A stretch of DNA of 64,000 bases, taken from NCBI GenBank assembly GCA_956465555.1, contig OY101126.1, forward strand, positions 786,501 to 850,500. The letters run 5' to 3'. Under the pieces are notes generated by a model that was given only the letters and a program-made list of their open reading frames with translations, was not told the DNA's origin and ran no database searches. Below are positions 1 to 9,400 of this stretch, one piece after another. The DNA comes from Nitzschia sp. pyKryTriq1 (Eukaryota > Bacillariophyta > Bacillariophyceae > Bacillariales > Bacillariaceae). Numbering within the stretch: the stretch's first letter is position 1; each line of letters starts with the position of its first letter. The position numbers and the translations under genes are program-made.

Positions 1-636
1 ATGTCCTCAATGAAGGATCGGAACAGAAAGCGTAGCCTAACTGTGGGGAGAAATTCCTGGGACGGCAGCGCTGACTACCACCCGCCGAAGCGTGTGAAGT
101 TTGAGACTTGCGGGCCACACACCGAAGATGTCAAGACGTACGAGAGGTATATTGAAGTCTTTCGCTCTCAGCTTGATAAACCAGCCATGTGGTGGTCTAA
201 AGCGGAGCGTGAGGACATCACAGAGGAGTGTCATGATGAGATTGAAGCCTTTCGTCGTGACAACGTTGACCAAGTTCGGCACTTCATTCGAGTGTTCGAC
301 CACTGTCAACTAGCACCTTCCGAAGCCTCAAGCGATTACCTTGAGAAGGCCACCATCAGCCTCCCTGCGAGTATCAGAGGGCTCGAATGGGGATGGGCGC
401 CGAGCACCATTTCACATCGCCGGACTCACATAAGAGAAGTCCTCGCCGTTCAAGATCAAATCAGGACTCTCACGCCAGAAATGCGTGATAGAGTCCTCTC
501 TTCACGCTCTCTGCGCTCGAGCCGCCCTGGTCGAGTCTTGGCCCGTATCTTGGGAGAAGGTGACGAGAGACAGTGCAAGACTGTCAATTCGACACGTGGA
601 CATCGAAAACAGTGCAGAATGATGCCGAGTTGGTAG
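1..636 (+). CDS. RGLE-family hypothetical protein, tandem copy 1
   Basis: This 211-residue protein has no recognised function. It is clearly paralogous to the gene at 1825-2430. Shared blocks are PPKRVKF/VGKRVKF near residue 30, YERYIEVFRSQLDKP (47-61), the W-W/Y-S-x-AERED block (64-72), RGLEWGW (125-131) and MRDRVLSSRSL.SSRPGRV (161-179). A more distant member lies at 56417-57244. The layout (Lys/Arg-rich start, 'xWYSxxE' box, then RGLE and a 'VLxxQ' helix) is typical of an expanded, uncharacterised diatom family. The basic PPKRVKF stretch could be a nuclear localisation signal; that is inference. The ATG is the first base of the window, so an upstream exon or earlier start cannot be excluded. 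The last 20 residues diverge from the paralogue. Confidence 0.75.
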   Translation: MSSMKDRNRKRSLTVGRNSWDGSADYHPPKRVKFETCGPHTEDVKTYERYIEVFRSQLDKPAMWWSKAEREDITEECHDEIEAFRRDNVDQVRHFIRVFDHCQLAPSEASSDYLEKATISLPASIRGLEWGWAPSTISHRRTHIREVLAVQDQIRTLTPEMRDRVLSSRSLRSSRPGRVLARILGEGDERQCKTVNSTRGHRKQCRMMPSW

Positions 637-1824
637 CGGTTTTTTATTGACCTTGGGCGACAAGCAAGCATCTACAGCGTGACGGCTTTGCCAATTTTTA
701 CTACAGTACTTAAAATACTATATCGTAAGATTTTCTTAGCCTTTTATCATCGTTTACTAGGCTACGGTACAACTGTATCAACTGGAAATCCTCGTGTTAC
801 ATAATTAGTGAATCATCAGGCACCCACCACTTGATTCCATGCTCGACCTGGCGGATGCCAAATACGAATATGATTTTCTTCGCTCAGTACAGCAATGCTA
901 TGGGACATGTCACTACTGATAATGAGTAGAGTAACGGGGTATGTAAAATATTGTTTTCTTTCTCTTCTCTCGAAAATAGATATCCATTCATCGACAGCCC
1001 TTCCCGCTCTCATCATTCATCTCACGAACAAGAAACTCTTCTCACTGTTCGCGGAGGGAAGAGACACCGCTGAGACCGAAGAACGGCAAATCCGCTAGAT
1101 GATGATGCTGATGGCATGGCGTAATTTTGCCATAGTATGTGTTGGTACTGTCCTGGTACTGCACTGTACTACCGGTACGAGTTCCAGGTCTACCGGTACT
1201 TGTGGTACTGTACAGCGTCGACCGGTACTATTCGCCCCATCCGTCGTCCTGCCCATGCCTCCGATCGGTTTGCTTGGCCGGCGGGCGCAGTAGTGACAGT
1301 TCCTTTTATGTTTAGAATCAATGTACGATGTCCTTGTTCGATAAGAATAGTGTCTTGTTAAGGTCTGATATGACACAACCATTTAAGGATTGCTTTATTC
1401 GGCTTCCTTAAAGAACTATAAGTAATAATGATGAAGTTTCGGATTGTCAAATATGCCCAACCTCCACTGGTACATTCTCGGACGTAGAAAAGACAACACA
1501 GAGCACAACGCTATATATACAGTTTTGCACTTCACAAAACTCAGCCGCCCTCCGGGAGCGTGTATTTTTTCTCCCACACTCATCATCATCCGGTATCACA
1601 GGCCCGCTACTCGACTACTACAGTACCGGTACGAACCTCGTTCGTTCCTGGTGGCTGCACACGCTTCACGCTTCACGCACTGTGCACAGCGCCTACTCTC
1701 ATCTCACACCACCGCAGAGCGCTTCTCTCGTCGCCAACACCTCGCCTTTCTCTACGAATACCAAATTCGTTCGAACAACAAGCATTCAAACACCGCTACG
1801 GCAAGTAGTTATAACTCATATACC
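637..1824. other. Intergenic spacer between the tandem paralogues
   Basis: No convincing gene is seen. It holds a GTAC-word cluster at about 1141-1237 and a single TACCGGTA site near 1624. An ORF in frame with the downstream gene opens at about 1444 but has no conserved sequence before 1825, so it is treated as leader. Confidence 0.6.
1141..1237. repeat. GTAC-palindrome cluster
   Basis: A run of short self-complementary words: GGTACTG, GTACTACCGGTAC, CTACCGGTAC, GGTACTGTACAG and ACCGGTAC. It is one of about a dozen such clusters in the window's spacers. Confidence 0.6.
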
Positions 1825-2430
1825 ATGGGACTTTCCAAGAAACGAAGCATCGAATCACCTCCAGTATCATTGATCAGCAGGAAGCGAAGTCGATCGCTCT
1901 CCCCCCACGAAGACCGCGCTCCCGTCGGGAAGCGTGTCAAGTTTGATTCAAACGGCAGCGGCGCCATCAAGACTTCCGAAAGATACATCGATATCCTTCG
2001 TTCTGATCTCGATAAGCCAAATATGTGGTACTCTCGGGCAGAGAGAGAAGACATCCTGGCAGAATGCGAGGAAGCTATTCAAGAGTTTCGGCAAGAAGAC
2101 CTCGAAGAAGAATCGAACTATCTGAGAGTGTTTGATTACTGCAGCCAAAGCCCTTCTCAAGAATCAAGCGACTTTCTGGAAACTGCAGAGCTTCACATCC
2201 CTGCCACCGCACGAGGCATTGAATGGGGCTGGGCGACTTCGAGCGGATCACTGAAGAGAAATCATGTTCGTGAACTCCTCAAGGTACAGAACCAGATTCA
2301 GGGTCTCAGCGAAGCCATGCGAGATCGCGTGCTATCGTCTCGATCTCTCAAATCGAGTAGACCGGGACGTGTTATGGCTCGGCTGCTGGGTGAATGCGAT
2401 GCTCGAAACGAGCAGTCAAATGGTTTGTAG
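1825..2430 (+). CDS. RGLE-family hypothetical protein, tandem copy 2
   Basis: A 201-residue protein of unknown function, paralogous to 1-636. The start at 1825 (context ACCATGG, with C at -1 and G at +4) was chosen because homology to copy 1 begins just downstream and the in-frame sequence back to 1444 looks non-coding. Conserved parts are GKRVKFDS (about 33-40), ERYIDILRSDLDKPNMWYSRAERED, RGIEWGW and MRDRVLSSRSLKSSRPGRV. Charged residues dominate, with no signal peptide and no membrane segment. An SxxSRKRSRSLSP stretch near the N-terminus is basic and serine-rich and may be nuclear-targeting or phosphorylated (inference). The two genes are in the same orientation, consistent with local duplication. 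Confidence 0.8.
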   Translation: MGLSKKRSIESPPVSLISRKRSRSLSPHEDRAPVGKRVKFDSNGSGAIKTSERYIDILRSDLDKPNMWYSRAEREDILAECEEAIQEFRQEDLEEESNYLRVFDYCSQSPSQESSDFLETAELHIPATARGIEWGWATSSGSLKRNHVRELLKVQNQIQGLSEAMRDRVLSSRSLKSSRPGRVMARLLGECDARNEQSNGL

Positions 2431-2654
2431 CGATATTCACTGAAGACACCGCCCCAGCATTATGCGGCGAGTAGCACTTACAGCAACGAGAAAGCTCACA
2501 CTGAGCTATTATACTATGACAAAGAAAGAGGCTAATCCACTCAATTGCTTCTTGTATATTCTAATAATAGTCATTACAATTATTCAAAACTGCTCCGACG
2601 TCCAACCACTAAAGACCATTATCTTCTTTGAACACAGGAAGGACCTACCAGGAC

Positions 2655-4172
2655 CTACCGTATCGTTTCTTCACGCAGAATATTCAGATAGAGCTCACCA
2701 TACCCTTCATATTCTACGCCTTGCGTTATGCTCTCTGGTAGATTTGTAGTTTGTCCTTTGACAGGTTCAATTTGGGTATCCTCATGCCACTCATTAAAGG
2801 AATTCACCATGATTAGGTTGTCGATATTTGCATCGACAAGTTTTCGAGCATATTGCAATGCTGTCTTGAACAAGGAGCCAGGAGGGTCATTTGCCGTCAG
2901 ACGTCGAGAAAGAGGACCATGTTCTTTGTCTGGGCGCACCGCAAGATCATTGTATCCGGGTGAAACGGAGGGTATAAAAGCGCATTTCTGCTCTGCGGCG
3001 AGAGATTGCCATTCTCGCGCTCTCTGAAAGTGCTGTCGAACTCCTGGCTCTGTCGCGTACGGAGAAGGTTTAAACATACTTCCATAAACGTCGTAGTTCG
3101 TAACAGCATCCAAGGTCGTGAAGGGAGGATGGATATCGTCATCATCAGGTGCACGGTGGAAAACATGATCGCCTGCGATGAAGATTTGAAAACCGTTGTT
3201 ACGAGCCCCAAGCCGCATTTGCCCAACGACAAGATCAAGTATCCCCAAACCTTCAAGTTTCCTCGACAAATAGATAAACAGCACCGGTTTTCCATCAATT
3301 CGGTAGTAGTTCGGATGAGTGAAGTAGTTGCGGCAGATATACTCGATATCCGGTGTGACGCGTTGGGTAGAATATCCTTCGCTCTCTCTGATGCGTCCTG
3401 TAGTCTCATAAAAGAGAGCTATCTTGTGATCTCCTAGCGCACTATGCTGCAGAATGACATCCTTGGTTGTGGTGTCTTCTCGGGATCCCTCTCCCCACCA
3501 GGATGTTACCCACAATCTTACGTTGGCCTGAGCGCTCCACTTCAAGTGTTGATATATCGTTTGAGGGTCGGAATCGTCATATTCGCCTAACACGGGCTGT
3601 TGAATCGTCGCTAATTGCTCTCTTAGATAACCCGAACCACGATGAAAGTCGTCGGAATACCAGGGATAATAGTAGACCCCGACTGTAAGATTTCCTTCCG
3701 GTCTCACCCAAGGAGTGGAAAAAAAGCCCCCAGAATCATCACCCCCCTCCGATTCTGAAACGGTCCCTTCTGATTTGGTCATGAAATATAAAATTACACC
3801 GCCCACGAAGATTCCCATTGCAAAGACCATCAAATACGAGCAAAAGCGGGCAATTTTTATCGTTTGACGATAGCTCAGACCGCAACAGCAAGTGTATCCT
3901 GTTTGTTTCGGAATTAAATAGGAAGGGACTTCCATATCGCTCGTGGGTAGCGTGTCGTTGGATGGATAGTATTGTTCTTTCGTTGCCTGCAGTCGTTTGA
4001 TGGCTTTAAGATATGCTTTTTGTTGGACATCTGATATTTTCTCCGTGTCTTCTTTTTCTTCGTCCGACCATACATCGTCATCATCGTCATCATAGGAGTA
4101 GGCAACATGACGCCCTACAAGTACCATTGAGCGGTCGGTACGCCCACGCTTTTCTGCATAGAGATGGGACAT
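2655..4172 (-). CDS. GH99-like glycoside hydrolase, type II membrane protein
   Basis: A 505-residue protein with an acidic cytosolic N-terminus (Asp run at 28-33), one membrane anchor at about 109-131 and a lumenal catalytic domain at about 150-500. The domain opens with GVYYYPWYSDDFHRGSG and closes with NSFNEWHEDTQIEP, the two hallmark blocks of the GH99/endo-alpha-mannosidase-like clan (known family features). Between them lie WVTSWWG, KPVLFIYLSR and IAGDH segments. Family members act on alpha-mannosidic linkages of glycans in the Golgi, and the single N-terminal anchor fits a Golgi type II enzyme. Related WbsX-like proteins of unclear activity share these motifs, so the substrate is uncertain. 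The start ATG at 4172 is followed by an uninterrupted frame. The 3' end faces the RGLE gene 225 bp away. Confidence 0.8.
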   Translation of the reverse strand: MSHLYAEKRGRTDRSMVLVGRHVAYSYDDDDDDVWSDEEKEDTEKISDVQQKAYLKAIKRLQATKEQYYPSNDTLPTSDMEVPSYLIPKQTGYTCCCGLSYRQTIKIARFCSYLMVFAMGIFVGGVILYFMTKSEGTVSESEGGDDSGGFFSTPWVRPEGNLTVGVYYYPWYSDDFHRGSGYLREQLATIQQPVLGEYDDSDPQTIYQHLKWSAQANVRLWVTSWWGEGSREDTTTKDVILQHSALGDHKIALFYETTGRIRESEGYSTQRVTPDIEYICRNYFTHPNYYRIDGKPVLFIYLSRKLEGLGILDLVVGQMRLGARNNGFQIFIAGDHVFHRAPDDDDIHPPFTTLDAVTNYDVYGSMFKPSPYATEPGVRQHFQRAREWQSLAAEQKCAFIPSVSPGYNDLAVRPDKEHGPLSRRLTANDPPGSLFKTALQYARKLVDANIDNLIMVNSFNEWHEDTQIEPVKGQTTNLPESITQGVEYEGYGELYLNILREETIR

Positions 4173-5102
4173 TTTCCAAAGCCTTGCCCGTTACGAACAG
4201 AATATTCGGACAGCTTCTTCTTCGTAATAGGACGGGATTTGGCGCCTCAAAGGAGCAACGAGATTAGGATCGATGAAACAGACAGCCTCATCGAAGGAAC
4301 GCGTGTGGCAAATCAGCAAGTCTTCTCGTCGTTTCTTACTACTTTTGAGTTCAGAGTTGGAGGTTAGTTCGTTCGAAGCAGGGAACGACAAATCGGACTG
4401 GAATTTTTGGCGCGCCAGGCGACCGAACGGAAAAAGACCGCTTCCTCACGATGTCTGTCATACCGGTACTGTATGGCGCGAGTATGTACAGCACAGTACC
4501 GGTACAGTACCAGGTGTACCTGGTACCTGGTTCATAGGCGGATTGAGGAGATGATGACTGGAGGGTGGAGGGACTACACAAGTCCGTGCGGCGCTCATCG
4601 TCGCGGACGATCCATCCACCACACAGCCCCATCACCAAATGACCCAACTCTGAAATGAAACCCTACTAGTTTCATCATATAAAACAAATATTATGATATA
4701 AGTGGTGAAGTAGATTCACAATCTACGAGTACTTTACTGTTGGTGGTCAAACAATGTCCAATGGATTGGAGCCATCCAGCCAGCATGGTTTGACCAACGG
4801 GAATAATAAACAGTACTATAATGAATAATGATACGGGAATGGGTTGGTACAGGTAGTAGTAGTAGGACAGTGCTGGGATAAAGTGAAAATCAATCATGAG
4901 TCATGAGTCACTGATGCGTCTGTACTGTGTCAGTTTGAGTTCAACGCGAGTAAATAATTATGACCGTCCGTCCAAGCCAGATGAAAAGATCGAAGTACAA
5001 GATGCAAGATTTTTTGACGATGAACATTGAACCATAATCCGAACACTTGGATGCCGACTTCAGAAAGGTGCTTTCAAAAGAGCATAAAACAGCTAGGAAA
5101 AT
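4173..5102. other. Divergent promoter region with GTAC cluster
   Basis: Spacer between two divergently transcribed genes. It contains a GTAC-word cluster at 4461-4532, including an inverted repeat with 9-bp arms at 4507-4515 and 4518-4526 separated by GT. No coding potential is seen; the ORFs here are short and unsupported. Confidence 0.6.
4461..4532. repeat. GTAC-palindrome cluster with 9-bp-arm inverted repeat
   Basis: Contains TACCGGTACTGTA, CAGTACCGGTACAGTACC and GTACCAGGT-GT-ACCTGGTAC, all self-complementary. Confidence 0.65.
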
Positions 5103-6008
5103 ATGAATATGCAAAGGAAGCGTCTCTTTTTTCTTGCCACCTTGGCATGGGCGCAAACGAATTCGATCACGAGAGCGTGGACCGGCGTTTCCACAAGATT
5201 CTCGACGAGGGTAGATCATCTACTACCGGATGCACAACGACCGGGCACCCATCCTAGACTTTTCATGACATCCGACAATGGAGAAACGAGTGCTGCTTCG
5301 GACGATGGTAGAATTGATATTTCCGTGGATGATCGTTTATATCGGATTCGGTTGCCTCGGGCACCTGGGATTGAATGGGGTACCGATCTGAGCTTCTCGT
5401 TTGTTTACGTACGCGACTTGGAACCAGCTGGTCCTGCCTCCATATCAGGAATGGTTAGCAAAGGAGATCAGCTGTGTGAATTGATTCCCATCTCGGAAGG
5501 AGCTCAACCAGTAAATTTGCTGGGTGCTAGTTTCGACACAGTGATGGGATCCTTCGCCTCGCTCGATAAGACCGTGAAGGACCTGGACTTGGTATTCTTC
5601 AAAGGAACCAAAGATGAGCTCAAGGCCGCTTGCGAAGGCGGAGAAGCTGGTGAGAAAAAAGAATTAATTACTGTGACAGTCATTCAGGACAAGGGATCTC
5701 CAAAGGAGAAAGTAGTCAAGTTACAAGCGCCACCTGGCGTCAACATCCGAGAACTCCTTGTCGAAAACGAAATCAACGTGTATCAAAGTGTGACGCGTTG
5801 GACAAATTGCAAGGGCAAGCAGCTATGCGGGACGTGTATTGTCAACATTACAGAGGGACTGGGCAATACCAATTGGAAGAGTATGGACGAAGGTTCGACG
5901 TTGCGTGAAAATCCAGAGAGCTACCGACTCTCTTGCGTTGCCTTTGCATACGAGGATGTCACCGTCGAGACCTTTCCGCCCGTCAACGCCGACCAATGGA
6001 CACGTTAA
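5103..6008 (+). CDS. PDZ-like plus [2Fe-2S] ferredoxin-type protein, PnsB3-like
   Basis: A 301-residue protein. A hydrophobic N-terminus (about 7-18, FFLATLAWAQT) followed by basic and hydroxylated residues suggests a signal peptide plus plastid transit peptide; there is no perfect ASAFAP motif. Residues about 75-172 resemble a PDZ domain (VRDLEPAGPASISG..KGDQLCEL). Residues about 186-295 form a ferredoxin fold. The cluster Cys are C236, C242, C245 and C278, spaced C-x5-C-x2-C-x32-C. The x5 gap (CKGKQLCGTC) differs from the usual x4 of plant ferredoxin but, from my knowledge of the family, matches the [2Fe-2S] domain of plant PnsB3/NDF4-type proteins. An electron-carrier role in the plastid is inferred. 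The start ATG gives the hydrophobic leader; a second Met lies at residue 3. Confidence 0.75.
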   Translation: MNMQRKRLFFLATLAWAQTNSITRAWTGVSTRFSTRVDHLLPDAQRPGTHPRLFMTSDNGETSAASDDGRIDISVDDRLYRIRLPRAPGIEWGTDLSFSFVYVRDLEPAGPASISGMVSKGDQLCELIPISEGAQPVNLLGASFDTVMGSFASLDKTVKDLDLVFFKGTKDELKAACEGGEAGEKKELITVTVIQDKGSPKEKVVKLQAPPGVNIRELLVENEINVYQSVTRWTNCKGKQLCGTCIVNITEGLGNTNWKSMDEGSTLRENPESYRLSCVAFAYEDVTVETFPPVNADQWTR

Positions 6009-6151
6009 GCCATAGGCAAAAACCAAACGAGCTATTTGCAATATCATGCTACTGCCAAAGTAGAAACATGTCATCGAATATATGGTAATCCAGTAGACTA
6101 CCGGTATACTTTTTCCACCGCTTCGCAAAAGTATTTGCCATAATCTCGCTA

Positions 6152-6423
6152 GTTTTACGAGCGTGTAGTAGTACAGGTACAGTCGCTTATCATTCCAAGT
6201 TGCAGCTGGTCAATCGACTGCCTCAGGCATTTTATGCTAAAGAAGGCCCCGATATAACCCTTGGTCAACATGGCCATCGGCAAAGTGGTTTTACGAGCGT
6301 GTAGTAGTACAGGTACAGTCGCTTATCATTTCAAGTTGCAGCTGGTCAATCGACTGCCTCAGGCATTTTATGCTAAAGAAGGCCCCGATATAACCCTTGG
6401 TCAACATGGCCATCGGCAAAGTG
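6152..6423. repeat. 136-bp perfect-register tandem duplication
   Basis: Copy A is 6152-6287 and copy B is 6288-6423. They differ at one base (C at 6195, T at 6331). Each contains GTACAGGTACAG. The repeat lies in the 490-bp spacer (6009-6498) between two convergent genes. The rest of the spacer holds an ACCGGTATAC word near 6110 and nothing else recognisable. Confidence 0.95.
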
Positions 6424-6498
6424 TAGTACGCGCATGCTATATTGCTTAGCTAATATTCGTTATTTTTAACTTAATACAAAATCCGGGAAACCCCATCT

Positions 6499-9400
6499 TT
6501 ATGAGGAGGATGGAGGCCACTTGACTCCGGTCAACGATGTTCGTGTTTCGTCAGTCTCCGCACGGGGTGGCCACACATACGTGCCCGCCGCCGCCGCCGC
6601 ATGACCGTTCGTTGGAAGGGCTGTGTTGCCCAAATACGAAGAATCTTGACCATTCACTTGGCCTCGTAATGCGGCAAAGGAGGGTATGGTTCGTTTTGGG
6701 GCGGTGATGGGAATTCCAGCTCCAAATCCATGGGAGGCGGTTGCCGTCGTCGTCGTCGCTGGAGTTCTGTCTAACGCCGAAAAGGTCGCCGCTCCGTTAG
6801 CCAGTGGCTGTTCTCGTTCTGCCTTGATTCCAGCAAAGCTCGCCAAGGCAACTAAGGCGTCGGCCGAAGAGAGTGTCGCCATGGAAGTCGAACCGGAGGG
6901 CAGCGTCAAGGAGTCCTGACCACTTGAATAGGCGGATACAACATCTGCTGAGTCTCGAGGCGCAGCAGCATTGGCCCCAACACGTTCCCAGTGAGTCGGC
7001 AACGGCGAGGCGACCGGAGCCGTTTCTGTGGGATACGCACGACGACTATAGTCTACCGTGTTCAATTCCATAGCAGCGGGTTGGGGAGGATTGATATGGG
7101 ACAAGTGGCTTGCGTATGATGCAACGATCATGTCTCGGCGTTGTCGTTCCAAGTCAGCAGGTACTGGTTGGTACGCGGCGGCACTGGCTTCTCCCATTCG
7201 ACGAATCCGTTCCTTTTCCACTCGAAGTTCATCTTCCTCTCGACGTCGCTGCTCTTCCAATTCCCTTTGTTTCTGCTTGCGAGCTTCCCGTCGTCGTTGA
7301 TCGGCTTGTCGTCGCTTCTCGGCCCGCATCCTCCTTTTATCTTCTTCCTCCTTTTCTTTTCGCTCGCGCTCTACCTTGGCAACCTCATCAAAATCAATAG
7401 GAGGAGCTCGTTTCCCACACGAGTGAATGACGAGGCGCCCGCGACAAGCATGGCAATTAGGATCCACCTTGTCTCTCTTGGTTTCAAACAGGCTTTCGGA
7501 ATCCGTTTTGTACATGGCATGATTGGATGAACCGGCATTTTGAGAGGAAGTTCGAGATGCAGTATCTGATGCAAAATCTGTGTCTGGTGTTTGCACTCGA
7601 CCTTGATTGGGACTCAACCCCAAGAGCCCCAATGCCACCGCCGCCTCGTCTTGTCGCCTTGTAGAGAGGGCGATGAGCCCGTTCGTTTCCACCCCTTCTT
7701 CTTTACGATCTTCCGAGTCGTCGGCATCGGGAGATGGCGTCACGTGCTTGGGCAATTCGACCACCACAGGCTTAACCGGTCGTAGACAGCTTCCCCGCCC
7801 GTCTACCGCACAAGCTTGTTTGGAAAACATGAATCGCTGTAATCGTGGATCAATGGAGGACTTGAGCAAGGCTTCTAAGCTGGCTGCTCTTGATCTCTTG
7901 GCATGCCGTCCTACCGTGGGACCACGGTTGACGACCGCAGGCTGCGCTGGAGCGCTAGCAATGACTACCTTGGCAGTAACAGAAAAGGAAAAGTCGCCAC
8001 CCCCTTCATGTTTCTTTGGATTGGCATGTCCCAAACTCCCCAGAATATTGGATACAAAGAGTTTGGGATCACGGGCTGGTTTGGCAGACATTTTGGACGG
8101 GCTGGCTGTGGCACCTTCTGGATCCTCATGGTTTTCAAGCGCCGTTACCTCCTCCTCATCGGAATCGTCCATTTGTGAGTTGACAGCTTGTCGAAGGTAA
8201 GCTTCGGGTCGGCAAGGAATCAAGCCAGCGTTCGAATCAATGAGAGGATGAATCACGTCAACATCCTTATCCTTGAATGCCAGTTTTTGTTTCTCAAGTT
8301 TTTGTTCCAACAAGGATCGTCGCATGGCTTCTCGCAAGTCTTCATCGAGTTCTTCCTCCAGCACGTTGACATCCGAAGATTCGTCATTTTCAGTGACACT
8401 TTCTGATTTGGTCGAATCTTCCGCCACCACTTGATCTAGTTCCCCTTCGTCTTCCATGTAATCCACATTATCCGTAATAACATGGTAACCGGGTGGATAC
8501 ATGATTCCAGCAAAGTTGGATTTCATTCGTGGCATGAGCACATGGCCGTCTCCATCTCGTCCCGCTAGTACAAGACGATCGAGACCATCTCGCTTGCTGG
8601 GTGCCACCACCAAGGCTTGAACTCCTTCCGATTTGGAGGGTAATGGTAACGAAATGGCAGGGACGACACTGGCTTGTTCCACTTGCCAGACATGCAAGGT
8701 TTCGGTCAGCTCTTTGGGTCCCTTGTGATGCGGAACACCCACGATGTACTGGCCCAGGTCATTTGAGGACGACTCGTCTGTTTCGTCTTCTTGCAGCCAA
8801 TCGTCACATTCCATATTGCCACTGGCATCGTTGCTAAGAGTGAACCTGCTGCTCCGTCTTCCTAGCATCAAACAGTCATTCCAAACCACCGACTTGCCAT
8901 GCAAGGCGAGCTGATCTCCGTATACATGAATGAGCTGCAGGGTTTCCGTTTGGTAGAGACGAATTCCCCTGGAAGAGGCCACCAACGTGTAGGTCCCGTC
9001 TTGAGACTGGGAGAGACGAGTGAAGTGATTCGATTGTTTGACCGGAATCCTTGTCTTACAAGCCACCTTCCAGTTATCAATCGAACCCCCTTGCACTAGA
9101 ACCAGTTCGAGTTCCTCATTGGCGACCGCCACAAAGAGCAGCCGATTCTCCACATTTTTGGAATTGTCCCAGATGGCAGTACAGCAGGGACTTCTCAAGA
9201 GAATGGGGGCGTTCGCATCGCAGACTTCCACATTGTTCTGCGAGTGTTGAAGTAGCATCAAGGGAGAACTCAAACCCAATGTTTCCGCGTTATCAAAGAG
9301 CGAGCAGCTGACGAGCACATCGTAGCGAGACGGATGCATATCGAGCGACGTGACTAGTCGATCTTGCGCCAGCGGACACACCCACAGCGAAGTCTGCGAA

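Noticed and set aside
1444-1824. 126-codon extension of the second RGLE-family gene
   Set aside because: No similarity to the tandem paralogue before 1825, and composition is that of leader DNA.
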